Notes: generated by a model not told the origin, from the letters alone. Positions 12,901 to 23,620 are shown, numbered from the stretch's first letter. The stretch is DNA of 64,000 nt from Owenia fusiformis (GCA_903813345.2 CAIIXF020000011.1:21559754-21623753), one strand, 5' to 3'. A program made the numbers and translations.

Positions 12901-15900
12901 ATGTAAAATGGATGCCTTAAAAGTTCACAACTAAGCATCATAAAATAGTCTAAGTCCTAAAATGTAATGGAATATGGCCAATGTAAAGCTTTTTGAAAAG
13001 ACATGCCCAAAAAGTTCACAACTTTAAATCGTAAAATATTCTAAGTCCAAGAATGTATAGGAAATATGGCCAATGTGAAGCTTTTTGAAAATTCATGCTT
13101 GAAAATTTTACAAATCTACATTGTGAAAAAACAGAGTGCAAGAATGTAAAGGAAATTGGCCATTGTAAAGCTTTTTGAAAATGGGTGCATCAAAAATTCA
13201 CAACTTTTAATAGTAAAATTTAACCGTTTATATTTATCTTTATCAGAATTTCTACTTAATGATATAGCTAGAAAAAAACTTTACTTTTAAATGCCATAAT
13301 TTTTTGTCCCTAAACCTTGACATATATATCATATTTGGAATCTACATGTAAAATTACATCCAGAAATGTGGTTTTGAAATAAGAGTTTATCTACTATGAA
13401 AATTTAATTTTCTTTGAAAATGTGAGTTCTAGGTCGGGGAGATTCCCCATAGACCCACTGTTGTAAAACCGCAAAAATTGAAATATCTTTTCTTGTGTTG
13501 GGCAGATAATATTTTCTTTTACAAGACATATTTTAATTTGTGTAACTATCACATACATAAGGGTAATATGAAAAGTGAACCACTAAAACTGATGAATATA
13601 CAGGTTTAAGGGGATTTTGTAATACCCTGCCATGTTATTTCCCCCGAATCAGCCACCTGGTGGCGAAACTGGTAACTACCTACTCGTATCTGAGTAATTG
13701 TACCATGGGCTTTCATGCTTATTTTTTGGAAGTGAAGTTTCCTAAAATTGATAATTGTGTGCAGGAAATTTCCACATGCTATCTATTGCAAGACTTATGC
13801 CTGGCACAACCGTCGCCATGCTGTTAAGTGTTTTTATCACACCATCGGTGGGATATAGTCGCCATACTGGTCGTGGTCTTGATCGTGGTTGTGGTCGTGA
13901 TCGTGATTGTCCCGCTTTTTGTCATTGCCATTTAAGGAAAACTGCTCATCAGATTTTCTCCAAATTCGCAGAGATGATAGAGCATATGAAGTACTAGAGC
14001 TGATTAACTTTTGGGTGGCCATCTTGTTTTCTGGCGGCCATTTTGAAGGTTTTTCGAAAAATCTTGTCATCGCCATTTCAGGAAAACCGCTCATTGGATT
14101 TCCTTCAAATTTACACAAATGATAGAGGATATCAAGTACTAGAGCTGATTAACTTTTGGGTGGCCATCTTGTTTTCTTGTTCTTGAAATTTGTAAACATA
14201 ATAGGAGAACAGTTTTCCTGGTTCATAGTGTCTGCCTATTTGATGGTGTGATCTCGTTCACGTCCTCGTCGTCCTGTGCCTTGTTAAGTTTCGCAAGGAT
14301 CCTGCCATGACCGTGGTATTGTTATCGTGAAAGCCTGGTATAACCGTGACAATGCTATATTAATTTGCAAGGCCTGTTATGACCATGGTAATGTTAAAGC
14401 CTGATATGACCGTGACAATGCTATATTATATTGCAAGGCTTGTCATGACCATGGTAATGTTAAAGCCTTATATGACTGTGGTAAAGGTTGTAAGGCCTGT
14501 CATGACCATGGTAATGTTAAAGCCTGATATGACCGTGACTATGTTCACATTCTTGAATGAGATTAGAATTATAGTTTGTGGAAAGGAATTATGAGTTAAA
14601 GTAGTTGTGCATGAAGTAGTAGTGTAGATTTACATATTTAAGGTAGATAAACAATGAAATTTTTCATTACAGTATTCTCATGCTACTAAATGTCACTTAT
14701 TATAACCACTGTCACGGTCATATTGTACTTAACATTACCACAGTCATGGCAGGCCTGCAGGTCATGCAACCATTATTACGGTCATATCAGGCTTTAATGG
14801 CCTAGTCACATAGCCCGGCCGATGTCCGGCATCGGTAGAGCTAGGTGGATTTTTTTGGTGCCACCGAGCTCTCCTCATCGGAAGCAGATCGGAAGCATCT
14901 TCAGGCGACCGACCGAACACCGGCCGGTGACTGTACGGAGTCTGTCTCAAAATGGTAGTTTTTTTCTGCCGATGTGGCAGCAACTACCGGCCGGAGGTCG
15001 GCCGGACATCGGAAGGAATACGGCCGGTACCCGAGCAGGTAACAGGACACCGTGCGATCGCCGGCCGGGTTGTTAACGGGCTTTGAACAGTGACCAGCCG
15101 ATGCTCTGTCCCACATCGGCCGGAGCTCGGTCGGAGCTCGGCCGCTGTCCGTTAAAAAACCTTGTCCTCTGGTTGTCTCAGATGCACGGGACACCGGCCG
15201 ATACTCGGCCGTGCACCGGCCGACGTGTTTTCCAATGTGGTTACGATGGGGCTGCGATGACATGATGAGGGAGCTCGGTGAGAGCCCGGTGAAATTTAAC
15301 TCCGAAGTTAAAATTTCACCGAGCTACCACCGATGCGGTTTTAAGCAACAAACGCCACGGATGTCCGGCTGGTGTTCGGCCGAGTTCGGTGAAAATTGCA
15401 TCGCTGGCTCATCGTAACCTCATCGGCCGGGCTATGTGACTAGGCCATAACACTACCACGGTCATGGCAAGATCCTTGCGAAACTTAAAAACACTTAATA
15501 ACAATGTGACGGTTGTCCCAGGCATAAGTCCACAGGAGGGACATAATGATCAATATACTGAATTCTCAGGAAATTCAGTCTATTGGATATAGACTACCAT
15601 GTCACCTTCATCTTTGTCAACCATGGACCATATAAGCCAATTTAGTCCAACAAATGATAGGTTTAATCATAGGAGACAGGTTACCTGAAAAGGAAGATAG
15701 ATATCATTATCTCTTATCTTTGTTTAGATAAGAGATAATGATATCTATCTTCCTTTTCAGGTAACCTGTCTCCTATGGGTTTAATCTAATTCTCGAAATT
15801 ATTGTTCCCTCTTCAAAAGACGAGACGCAAAAATCTTTCCTTATAATATTTCCCATGATGCAGTTGGCGGAGGAACAAATTTACATGTATACTTCCTTCA

Positions 15901-18900
15901 GCCCTTCTTGTCCCTCATAATTTTAACATGGGGATTTTCACACCTATTTTTCGGTAGAACTTGAAATATAAGAGTTACCTGAAGATTAGAAGTCTTACTT
16001 ACCCTCTAGAGGTTAGAACACACATTTTAATGAAACCATATCAGCTTTGTTTTGTTCATGATGAAGCATAAGCACAGTACTTGATTGAGTAAATGCTTTT
16101 TGGACTATTCCATTTTCCTCATGTTTACTTCAGGAAGGCATTGCCCTTATCAGGAAATAATGTATTGACCTTGAACTTTAATTTTGTGACATGTCATCCG
16201 ACCATTAGCCTTGCCCAAGTCGGTATTTTTTAGACCGACTTGGGCAAGGCTATCCGACCATGTCTGATGTGAAAATTAGGAAAGAAGGTTTTGCGGTCGT
16301 TTGCAGACGAGTTTAAGACAGGGTAGAGGAGGGCCTGTTCTAAGATAGAAGAAACTGCATGATCTACAGTTGAACTATTGGTCTGAATGACATGCTGCGC
16401 AGAAAGTATGAATGGATCATCTGCTGTATTAGTCTATTAATACAGTAGGACCTGTTCGTGATGCTTTATAATTTAGACCAAAGTATGGAAGAATAAACAC
16501 ACATGTTAATTATAAAATCAACTAACAAACATTCAATTTTCACAAATGTTCAGTAATTTATTATATTGAAACTTCTAGAACTTACCCTCTAACCTCTAGA
16601 GGGTAAGTAAGACTCCTAATCTTCAGGTAATTCTTATATTTCAATTTCTACCAACGAAGTCAGGCCAGGAAATCGGGTGTAGTCTGGGGCCTCGTTTCTT
16701 ATACGACAATCTTATGGCCCTGACTAGGTCTTATGTCCATGGTCATTTTGTCTTTTGCGCGTAAAGTTAATAGTTCTGCTTGTTTCGAGAAGCGGAACTA
16801 ATAAACCCTGATTACATTATATTTTTATATAAATAATGTGATCCAAGCACCCATACATATGATACCTTATGAATAAATACACTCCATCCCATATCCCCCT
16901 ATGACCTTATTGATGTATAATAACCTGGTTATAAAGACGTTACATTTTAATAACAAAGAGGATGAACTTTTGTTGGAGGAAATTTTTATTTTCATCATTT
17001 ACACCAAGTAAGAGGTCGATTTGTATCTAAATATTTTACCCGCAGCTAAGAGTTGGCTTGTCGGCTATAAAGTGTTCAGTCAAAAATGTTTAGAATACCA
17101 TAGTATAGTCTCTCTAATGAGCACACAGTGCGGTTTTAAAACGGGCAAGATATTGAGAGATTCCAATAAGCACACATAAAAAATTTTGAAAAGAAATGTC
17201 GCAGATGATCTTTTTAGTTGTCATCACTAAGGTTCACATACTCTACAGCTGCTGTATTTCTTTCTCTGCATTAAAAATAATCATCAATTGATATGTTTCT
17301 GCAATCAAAACTAATGCATTAAACTTTTGTTTTCTTGAGACCATATTCAATATAAAAGTCACATGTGTGCTTATTGGAACAAGTCCTTCTCTTGATACTT
17401 GACCTTTATGGCTTCCAGGCTTCCTTATGGGTCCCAAGTTATTTTTAAGTAATAACTCAATCCATATATCTGGGTCTACTTTTCTACATCTTTCAGTTTT
17501 GCACAGTGCCAAAGAGTACATAATATTATATGTACCTAGATTGATGACTACATGCTACATGTATCTCTCTCACCATACAATCATTTTTAAGCTAAAAAGA
17601 AAAACATACCCATTTCCGATATGGTATCAATTGAATACTAGACAGTCTATCGAGTAATTCCATGTTTCTTAGTGACCCTACTATCAGTTTATTAGTTATT
17701 TATAGGCATTTAGGCCTAGAGTGAGTCTTTGTTGTCATGCTTTTGCATGATTTCTCCATGTAAACATGTTATTTTCTGAGTTAAGAAGATTGCAACATAA
17801 TTTAAAGTTTACAAGCCAAAATGTAAAATGGAGAGGAAAACATATTAATTCAATGATATTACTGTTTATTACCAAACATTATAGTCAAGTTTGGTAAACA
17901 ACAATTTTATCCCTTAGAAAATTGTATGTTTGTTCAAAATATAAAACACTGGAACATATCATACAAATTGAATGATTAACAGACATAGACTATAGTCAAT
18001 AAAAGATGAATCTTGAATGTATATTCAATAAATTAGATAAAAATATGCCATTTTTATAAATCGAAGATGATTTTTACTTGTAACATTTATTAATATGGAA
18101 TAATTTGTAAGGTATGGTTATCTTTAAAAAGTCTAAAGTGCAAAAAATTTAAAGTGTGAAAAATATTGAATGTATATTCAATAAGATAGACAAAAATATG
18201 CCATTTTACTCATCGAAGATGATTTTTACTCTTAATATTTATTAATATGGAATAATTCATAAGGCGAAGTTATCTTTAAAAAGTATAAAGTCTAAACTTG
18301 AACAACATAACTCATTTGAGATTCTATTGTCTGTATACAATGATATACATTTATATACATCTAATATCAATAAATTAGTAACAGTTCTAAGGTTGATCAT
18401 ATGTCTAGAGTTCTAATGCTATTGTTTTATACATAATTTAACTGAAAAAAGTCAGAAATAATTTGACTGTAAGAAATTTAATTTATTGATGAGAGAGTTT
18501 TTGCAAGGTCCGGGTGAAGGAATTACTGTATCATGTTTGTTTTCAAGCATCCTATGTCAAGCGTAAGTTTTAAAAAAATTCATTTATCATATTTTGACTT
18601 TAGTTGATTTATACTCTGCGGTCAGAGTCTAGTCACAAACTATGAAGATGAAGCTCTCTTTTAAGAAGTCGAATGATTGCAAAGGGTAATTGATTTAGAT
18701 CAATGGAGATGATTTTTGTAGCCACTTTGAAAGTGCTCTTTTGAAGATGCTCTTAATCCAGACCATTATTTATCTGAAATATTGTCTCTTGTTTTAGCCA
18801 GATGATGTGATTGGTAGTACACTGTATATTGTTTTTTTAGCCCAAGAGTGAGATTTTGTATTTACTAATATCTTTTTGTTTTCAGTCCCAATGTGTGATT

Positions 18901-20630
18901 ATGTTTTTAACTTTCATTTTGTTATTTTCAATCCTGTGATTGTGTATTTAACTACGTATTATTTTGTTGTGTTTCAGCCTCAGGGTGTGATTGTGGCAGG
19001 GGAGGCTTCGGAATCGGAAGAGTCAGATGATGAAGTTAAAACGGAAGGGGTGACACCACTCTCAGGTACAGTGTTAGTTAGTAGCAAGATACAGTAGACA
19101 GATTCCCTGATAAAAGTTAAATCATTATTCCTTCCTAGCCAATGTTCAATATTAAAAGCTGATCCAACCACAATGAAATATTAGAACTGAAATTTGTATC
19201 AATTTTAAAATCAAGATTTATAACATGACTCCTGCACTCAGACACCTAACTGCCTAACCTGATTCAAATAGCATTTAGCTCAAAATGTAAGAAATCTAAG
19301 AGAGATTTCAAAGCAACACAGTCTTGTTACAACCAAATGTTCATCCTCACATAAAGGGGGGGGTCAAGGGTTTTGATGCAGGACTGACTCTTATACTGTT
19401 ATAGAAAATATGAACATTTCAATATGTAATGTATTTTAGTTGATGAAAATGGTAAAGGTGATAGTGTACCAGGGGAAGAGGAGCAGATTACTAGATCACT
19501 TAGAACTGGAAGCGACATCAAGGAACCACTCAAGTTTGACACGTGAGTAACACTTTATCGAGTGATGTATTTGTATTTGAAGCTATCCTATCACTGTTAT
19601 GATTCGAACACCTCTTGATATGAACTCTTTCTCTTTGGTCCCAATTTTGTAATATCCCACTGAATCACATGTTAACAAATCTTGGAATGTGAACACCATT
19701 GGTTTGTCTCATTCAGATTAGACAGGTTTTAATCGTTATACTAAATAGCTTGTCTGGAAATTAACTCATTTCTTTGTATATTGTACATTGTACTGACTAA
19801 TATGTCATTGTGATGACACCAAAGAGTCAATAATAGATTATATATATAAATAGTTAGAGATGTAATGGAATCAAAAATAATTCTTCCTTTGCATCATACA
19901 CTAAATGACTTCATGTTTATATCTGCAGATTACTACACCGGAAACTTCGGGAAAAGAACATTAGTTTTCGACGCCACCTGTACAACCAGGTTTCACAGAC
20001 CTATATGACGTCAGCAAAGGATTTACATCACATCACACAGGGACTTTTGAAATCACAAACACATGTACAGGTAAAATGGAGTACGAGTATGGATGATTTG
20101 ATTTATTTCTGTCACCATAGTGGGGATGAGGAAGCATGGGGAGTCCAAATCCCTGTTAAGAAATACTGGGTGTCCGTTTTAAATTTAAGAACTTTTTAGT
20201 TAAGGGGTTCCTGGGATAACTCGAAAAGGAATTTTAGGCTTTTGATTAGTTCAAATTTGAAACACAATATAGAGGACGCTTTTGGTTTAAAATGAGCTTT
20301 AAAGGACAAGAGCCTGGAAAGTCTATGGTTTAATGGAATGATTCCATAAAACCAAAAAGTTATTTCTTAAGATTATCAAAAAGTGAATGAATTTAGCTGT
20401 TTAGCATATCAATACAGTTGTATCAATAACTGTGCATTTATTTTCAGGATGTCTCTCACAACTTGAGGCTCATGACTAACAACTTATTCCAACTCCAAGA
20501 CAAAGTGGACATTATTACATCATCAAATGTATTGCCAGAAATAAACATTGCAGTAAACAAAGGAGCCACTGGTGGTGCGTCGCCAGGGCAACCTAAATCG
20601 CCATCTATTTCTGCACCTAAAGGTCTTTAG
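3947..20630 (+). CDS. BLOC1S3: BLOC-1 complex subunit 3 (BLOC1S3)
   Basis: Five coding exons: 3947-4030, 18978-19065, 19440-19542, 19929-20070 and 20448-20630. They total 600 nt, giving 199 aa plus stop; phases 0/1/2/0 agree at every GT-AG junction. The family's repeated acidic motif is present twice, VVAGEASESDDDD (exon 1) and VIVAGEASESEESDDE (exon 2), as in the vertebrate protein's paired GEATETDSE/GEAAETDSE. The helical C-terminal part (residues ~92-170) contains LRLMTNNLFQLQDKVDIITS and VLPEI, matching the conserved family end. Family length is about 200 aa. Known role: subunit of cytosolic BLOC-1, needed for lysosome-related organelle biogenesis and endosomal sorting. Intron 1 is ~15 kb and full of inverted elements. 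A polyadenylation signal AATAAA lies at 20846-20851. Confidence 0.9.
4306..4377 (+). repeat. tRNA-like head (SINE or tRNA pseudogene)
   Basis: A perfect A box TAGCCTAGTGG (4313-4323) and a good B box AGTTCGAATCC (4357-4367) lie at tRNA spacing. A T run follows at about 4380. The would-be acceptor stem (ATCTCGG with CAGGACC) does not pair and the T stem has mismatches, so it is not a working tRNA gene. A tRNA-derived SINE head or dead tRNA copy is the best reading. Confidence 0.55.
4795..5080. repeat. Dispersed repeat with GCGTGACA motifs
   Basis: This stretch is rich in AATGCGTGACA, and holds a hairpin TTTGCGTGACA/TGTCACGCAAA around 4984-5011. A second, clearly related copy lies at about 51620-51890, with the same order of motifs. 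No protein frame is conserved between the copies. Family not recognised. Confidence 0.55.
5527..5767. mobile_element. Mariner-like MITE, 241 bp
   Basis: Terminal inverted repeats of about 27 bp begin CAGTTGGGGACAAAAATAAA and, at the other end, read reversed CAGTTGGGGACATAAATAAA. TA dinucleotides flank both ends (5525-5526, 5768-5769). The interior is AT-rich and non-coding. These are standard features of a Tc1/mariner-type MITE in intron 1 of BLOC1S3. Confidence 0.75.
6180..7880 (+). repeat. Left tandem array, ~91 bp period, ~19 copies
   Basis: Successive GCTTTACATTGG cores are spaced 88-94 bp, mostly exactly 91. A block of about five units (roughly 6980-7430) is repeated almost unchanged just downstream (roughly 7440-7890), with the same order of variant units, so part of the array grew by a ~455 bp multi-unit duplication. 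It lies in BLOC1S3 intron 1 and forms one arm of the giant inverted repeat. Confidence 0.85.
7890..8690. repeat. Spacer between the inverted arrays
   Basis: This stretch is not made of the 91 bp unit. It contains pieces of another dispersed repeat: CCCCTCAAATAGATGG followed by GATCTAAAGTTA and ATGATAGATCAT near 8125-8235. The same motif order occurs at about 48620-48730, and the GGTGTTGAAAGCACCCAATG block near 8420 resembles about 50195-50215. An ACTTCCGGTTTTATAA segment near 8530 matches repeats near 2360 and 44450. No gene is seen. Confidence 0.55.
8690..13220 (-). repeat. Right tandem array, ~91 bp period, ~44 copies
   Basis: The same unit as at 6180-7880, in the reverse orientation: GGCCAATGTAAAGCTTTTTG recurs about every 91 bp. 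Copies toward 12200-13220 are more diverged (GGATGCCTTAAAAG variants), which suggests the outer end is older, as expected when arrays are homogenised from the inside. One MITE is inserted at 10504-11004. Confidence 0.85.
10504..11004. mobile_element. MITE inserted in the satellite array (TA duplication)
   Basis: The ends CTGTAGATTGGGTTAATTTG and its reverse complement are nearly perfect over ~25 bp and are flanked by TA (10502-10503 and 11005-11006). The interior repeats ATTTGGCG and TTCGCCAAATT. A decayed relative starts at 60506. Because it interrupts a 91 bp unit, it inserted after the array formed. Confidence 0.75.
13792..15530. mobile_element. TIR element with GACCATGGTAATG tandem repeats (host of a nested MITE)
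   Basis: The ends are inverted copies, GACTTATGCCTGGCACAACC at 13792 and its near-perfect mirror ending at 15530, with further inverted matches inward (TTTCGCAAGGATCCTGCCATG near 14290 and the mirror near 15470). Short tandem units with CATGACCATGGTAATGTTAA fill 14330-14560. A 650 bp GC-rich element is inserted in its right half. No transposase frame is visible. Confidence 0.6.
14798..15447. mobile_element. GC-rich PIF/Harbinger-like MITE, 650 bp
   Basis: Perfect ~27 bp terminal inverted repeats begin TGGCCTAGTCACATAGCCCG. A TAA triplet duplicates on both sides (14795-14797 and 15448-15450), the 3-bp TWA duplication characteristic of PIF/Harbinger. The body is markedly GC-rich against an AT-rich surround and is filled with CGGCCG/CGGCCGG motifs, plus an internal palindrome around 15280-15325. 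No intact protein is present; long frames here come from GC richness. Confidence 0.75.
15669..15777. mobile_element. Perfect palindrome element with 9-bp direct repeats
   Basis: The arm 15669-15719 (51 nt, starting ATAGGAGACAGGTTACC) is a perfect reverse complement of 15726-15776, with a 6-nt TTGTTT loop. GGTTTAATC flanks both sides (15660-15668 and 15778-15786), a 9-bp target duplication. It is therefore an inserted fold-back element with no room for a gene. Half of it recurs at 50958-51016. Confidence 0.75.
15953..16652. mobile_element. ~700 bp TIR element
   Basis: The ~65 bp terminal arms are closely similar inverted copies, sharing GAAATATAAGARTTACCTG and CTTACTTACCCTCTAGAGG. The interior has no long frame and contains a nested 46-bp hairpin at 16206-16251. 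No clear target duplication. Non-autonomous, in BLOC1S3 intron 1. Confidence 0.6.
16206..16251. mobile_element. 46-bp hairpin flanked by 10-bp direct repeats
   Basis: AGCCTTGCCCAAGTCGGT is followed by a 9-nt spacer and its exact reverse complement. ATCCGACCAT lies on both sides (16196-16205 and 16252-16261), so the hairpin looks like an insertion with a 10-bp target duplication. It has only stem and loop. Confidence 0.65.
16653..18790. other. Remainder of BLOC1S3 intron 1
   Basis: AT-rich intronic sequence without a recognisable gene. The one structure seen is a direct duplication of about 150 bp: GAATGTATATTCAATAA through GGAATAATTYRTAAGG occurs near 18015-18120 and again near 18168-18265. 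Nothing else could be supported. Confidence 0.5.
18791..18983 (+). promoter_or_regulatory. Run of acceptor-like repeats before BLOC1S3 exon 2
   Basis: The true exon 2 acceptor (TTTCAG at 18977, followed by CCTCAGGGTGTGATTGTG) is preceded by several related segments of about 40-55 bp: TTTTAGCCAGATGATGTGATTG, TTTAGCCCAAGAGTGAGA, TTTTCAGTCCCAATGTGTGA and TTCAATCCTGTGATTGTG. They look like decayed tandem copies of the intron-exon boundary, so weak competing acceptors are possible. Confidence 0.4.
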
Positions 20631-21590
20631 AGGGAAGATATATGGAATTTTTTAGTTATAAATATTTCTTTTATTGACAGTTATATAAATACATGACAGT
20701 TAAAAACTGTCAAATGGAAATCGCATCGATTTAATAGGGAACACTTATTAAGAGGAACCAAAGTCATTCCCCTGACATGTACATAGTTTTTACTGTACAT
20801 TATTAGTCTATGTACAAGCTAAGCCATTGTCAAGTAAAAATTATAAATAAACTAAAATGTGCAATTTTTATTTTATGGCCTTGAAACGAACATAGTATTC
20901 CAGACATCTTTCAATAAAAACTCCTACTTTCTACCAATTAGAGAATTACGTGAATTAATGATTTTGGAATGAACTGGGTATCAATTGCTAAAATACATTA
21001 CATGTACATAAAACATGTTCATCTTTATTTGCCAAATTTGCATACCTTCTGTGACTGTTTTGAGTGCCATTGACTCACGATTTGGAAGATTGGGAAAACT
21101 GGGGACTTCATTTTTTATATATCTATTTATGTATTACAGAATAAATACAGTATATTTTAAAAGAACTGATTTTGTTAATGATGCAACAAAGACATGAAAG
21201 ACAGACTGGAGAAGGCTTGAGATTAATTTTCTCAAAAATTGCTACAATTCATATTTGTTGCTGTCATCATTCCATGTCATGCCAATTTTCAAAATATCAG
21301 AGAGTTCTGTCTTTATTTCATGATAGTTATTTGATTCGAAGTTTATCTGACATTAGAATTAATACATACATTGGACATTTCTGATTCATGTACCGATAAA
21401 CATTTTATAGTATATCTCACAATCGTGTCCAATGTCATACTACAGAATATCCCAACTACACAAATATTTCAGATTGTTTAAAAGACTGACTGTATGCAAC
21501 AAATAAAATAGGACGACAACCAATTCATGATCAAAATGAAAATAAACAAACTTGATATAAACAAACATACAGTAATTAAAATGCAAGATT
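20631..21590. other. BLOC1S3 3' UTR and intergenic DNA
   Basis: The BLOC1S3 3' UTR should end shortly after the AATAAA at 20846-20851. The remainder to 21590 is AT-rich and shows no gene or clear repeat. Confidence 0.5.
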
Positions 21591-21899
21591 GGTCCATCCT
21601 GTAATTGTGTTATTTTATGGTTGTGTCATCGATGGTTGTATCATTGACTGAGAGGCTGTCAACTTGTGGTTCTGCTATTTTGTGGTTGTGCCAGGTCCAT
21701 GCTGTAATTGTGTTATTTTCTGGTTGTGTCATCCATGGTTGTATCATTGACTGAGAGGCTGTCAACTTGTGGTTCTGCTATTTTGTGGTTGTGCCAGGTC
21801 CATGCTGTAATTGTGTTATTTTCTGGTTGTGTCATCCATGGTTGTATCATTGACTGAGAGGCTGTCAACTTGTGGTTCTGCTATTTTGTGGTTGTGCCA
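21591..21899. repeat. 103-bp tandem repeat, three copies
   Basis: GGTCCATSCTGTAATTGTG starts at 21591, 21694 and 21797, an exact 103 bp spacing. Copies differ at only a few positions, so the expansion is recent. It is intergenic, between BLOC1S3 and the PhyH-family gene. A poly-C tract follows at about 21961-21972. Confidence 0.85.
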
Positions 21900-23620
21900 C
21901 GTTTTGTCATTCCATAGTTTATGATTGCTATAGTACATGGTTGTACTTAGTGTTGCTTCAAGCCCCCCCCCCCTCCCACCCCTTCTTCAACAAGGAAGAT
22001 AAGGAAGGGGGTTTATGTAGGTTACGCTATTTTAGAATTGTGTCATCTAGTGGCCGTGTCATCAAACTGTACTTCTATTCTCAATCAGTGCTGCTTGGTT
22101 ACATGGGTTACGAGCGTTGTTATGACCACATTTTATATTGGACTGCGGTGCTTGTGTTGACTTTTTGAGTTGAACGCTTTTAGTTTCGTTGGTTGTTAAC
22201 AGTGGTGGTGGGAGTTTTGAACCGAACTGGAATAATATCTTATTTTGATTTGTTGAAAATATTTACTAGTATATGTTGATATCTAGATTGGCTAAAAGCA
22301 TTAAAACTGGCAACACGACTATCTTTCCGAAGACCAAGGGGGATATGATTATTTTCAATTAATTAAAAGAAAATGCCCTCCCACTTTGCCTTCAAAAACC
22401 GTCAATGGAATAGAATACCATATTATACTAATGGTACCATTGGAAAGCTGATTCAAAAACTCCAAAGGTATTATTTAGATCTCAAATACTCCACATAATT
22501 TTACTGCCGTTTGGCGCAAAATATCTGTGGGCTCTTGGACAATTTTTAAGATGTTAAATCATATATAATTTGGTGGAAGACAAATTTATAAATACACACA
22601 TTTTATTTTTTCAAATGCATTTATACGCATTTGCGTACTTGGCATACCATGGAACACTTAAACAAGTGAATTATCTCTTATTTACCCAATCCTCCATAAA
22701 ATAACATTATTTCCCAAATCTTTATATTTTGACACAACCCCTTGCTCGATTAACATTAATACAAGGTAGTAATAAATCGTAGAATATTTTTTCTGTCTAG
22801 TCTGTTGCTAGAGCTATGCAATTCAGTATATGAAACATTTAAGTGCTAGAGATTCTTAAAAATTAAGGCTATAGGTTGTTTTAAATAGTTTAAGCAATAT
22901 CTATGCCAGAAGAGATGCTCCCTCCTCTTTTGAACTTGGTCAACACTGTTAACAACCCTATCGTTTTTATAGGTTTACTTTACCACTGACTTCCCACCCT
23001 CCAAAGATTACTAGCATGTCCCTCTTTAGGACATTTAACAGTTAACTTTCAACAGTACATTTTAATTCAGGAATCAAAGGCATCGCATCGGACTTTGCCC
23101 GATTTTCAATACAATTCTCATCCCCTCCGCCCAAGATGATTGTGCCCCCAAAGCAATTATTAATTCGATCTGAGACTATACTACTATAATCCATAACCCT
23201 TTATTTCCCAGGTTCAATTTAAAAAAAGTATAATGGCCTTATACCCCAGCAATGAAATAAATTAAACCTATTTGGCTATTTGTGACTTTCATCTGAGACT
23301 AACGAACAGCTTTCAAAAAGATTCCAGGGAAAAATAAATTCCTTGATTTACCAGTAAGCACCATATATCTGATATACATAGTAAAGTAGAGAATAGGTGG
23401 CCCTGACTGTATGATTGATCTCATGACATATGTCTACAAAAGCAGTTTCGAGTGGTGCCAACACAGTCTACACAAGAATCCCGGGATAAGAACGAGGCAC
23501 GATTGCTCTGAACGAAATATCAGATAGTGATTGACCTGTCACGTGATTTTTATACCTTTTAAGATCACATGACCTTCGCCATCTTTAAAAGTCACTGTCA
23601 TTTTATGCTTGATGTAAAAC
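21900..23620. promoter_or_regulatory. Intergenic DNA and upstream region of the PhyH-family gene
   Basis: No gene is visible. In the last 100 bp before the ATG at 23621 are an E-box in CTGTCACGTGAT (about 23535-23546), close to the CLEAR/USF type, a second E-box-like TCACATGAC (about 23566-23574), and an AT-rich TTTTATACC that could act as a TATA-like element. These are sequence matches only. Confidence 0.35.

Larger units (their letters stand above)
6064..13322. mobile_element. Giant fold-back: inverted arrays of a ~91 bp unit
   Basis: The outermost ends match in inverted orientation (TGTCAAGATTTAGGGACAAA at 6064 and the reverse of TTTGTCCCTAAACCTTGACA ending at 13322). Inside, the left arm (about 6180-7880) holds ~19 head-to-tail copies of a ~91 bp unit with core AAAAAGCTTTACATTGGCC. 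The right arm (about 8690-13220) holds roughly 44 copies in the opposite orientation, interrupted by a MITE at 10504-11004. A ~0.75 kb unique spacer separates them. Units come in a few variants differing around GATCTATAGAAGTG, GATTGAAAGTTGTG and GATGTAAACTTGTG. Short open frames within it only reflect the repeat. The structure resembles transposons whose terminal repeats are built of satellite arrays; no transposase is present and no target duplication could be fixed. Confidence 0.75.

Noticed and set aside
14762-15417. Frames of 70-120 codons on both strands rich in Arg/Pro/Gly
   Set aside because: They lie entirely in the GC-rich MITE, overlap each other on both strands and match no protein family; GC richness removes stop codons.
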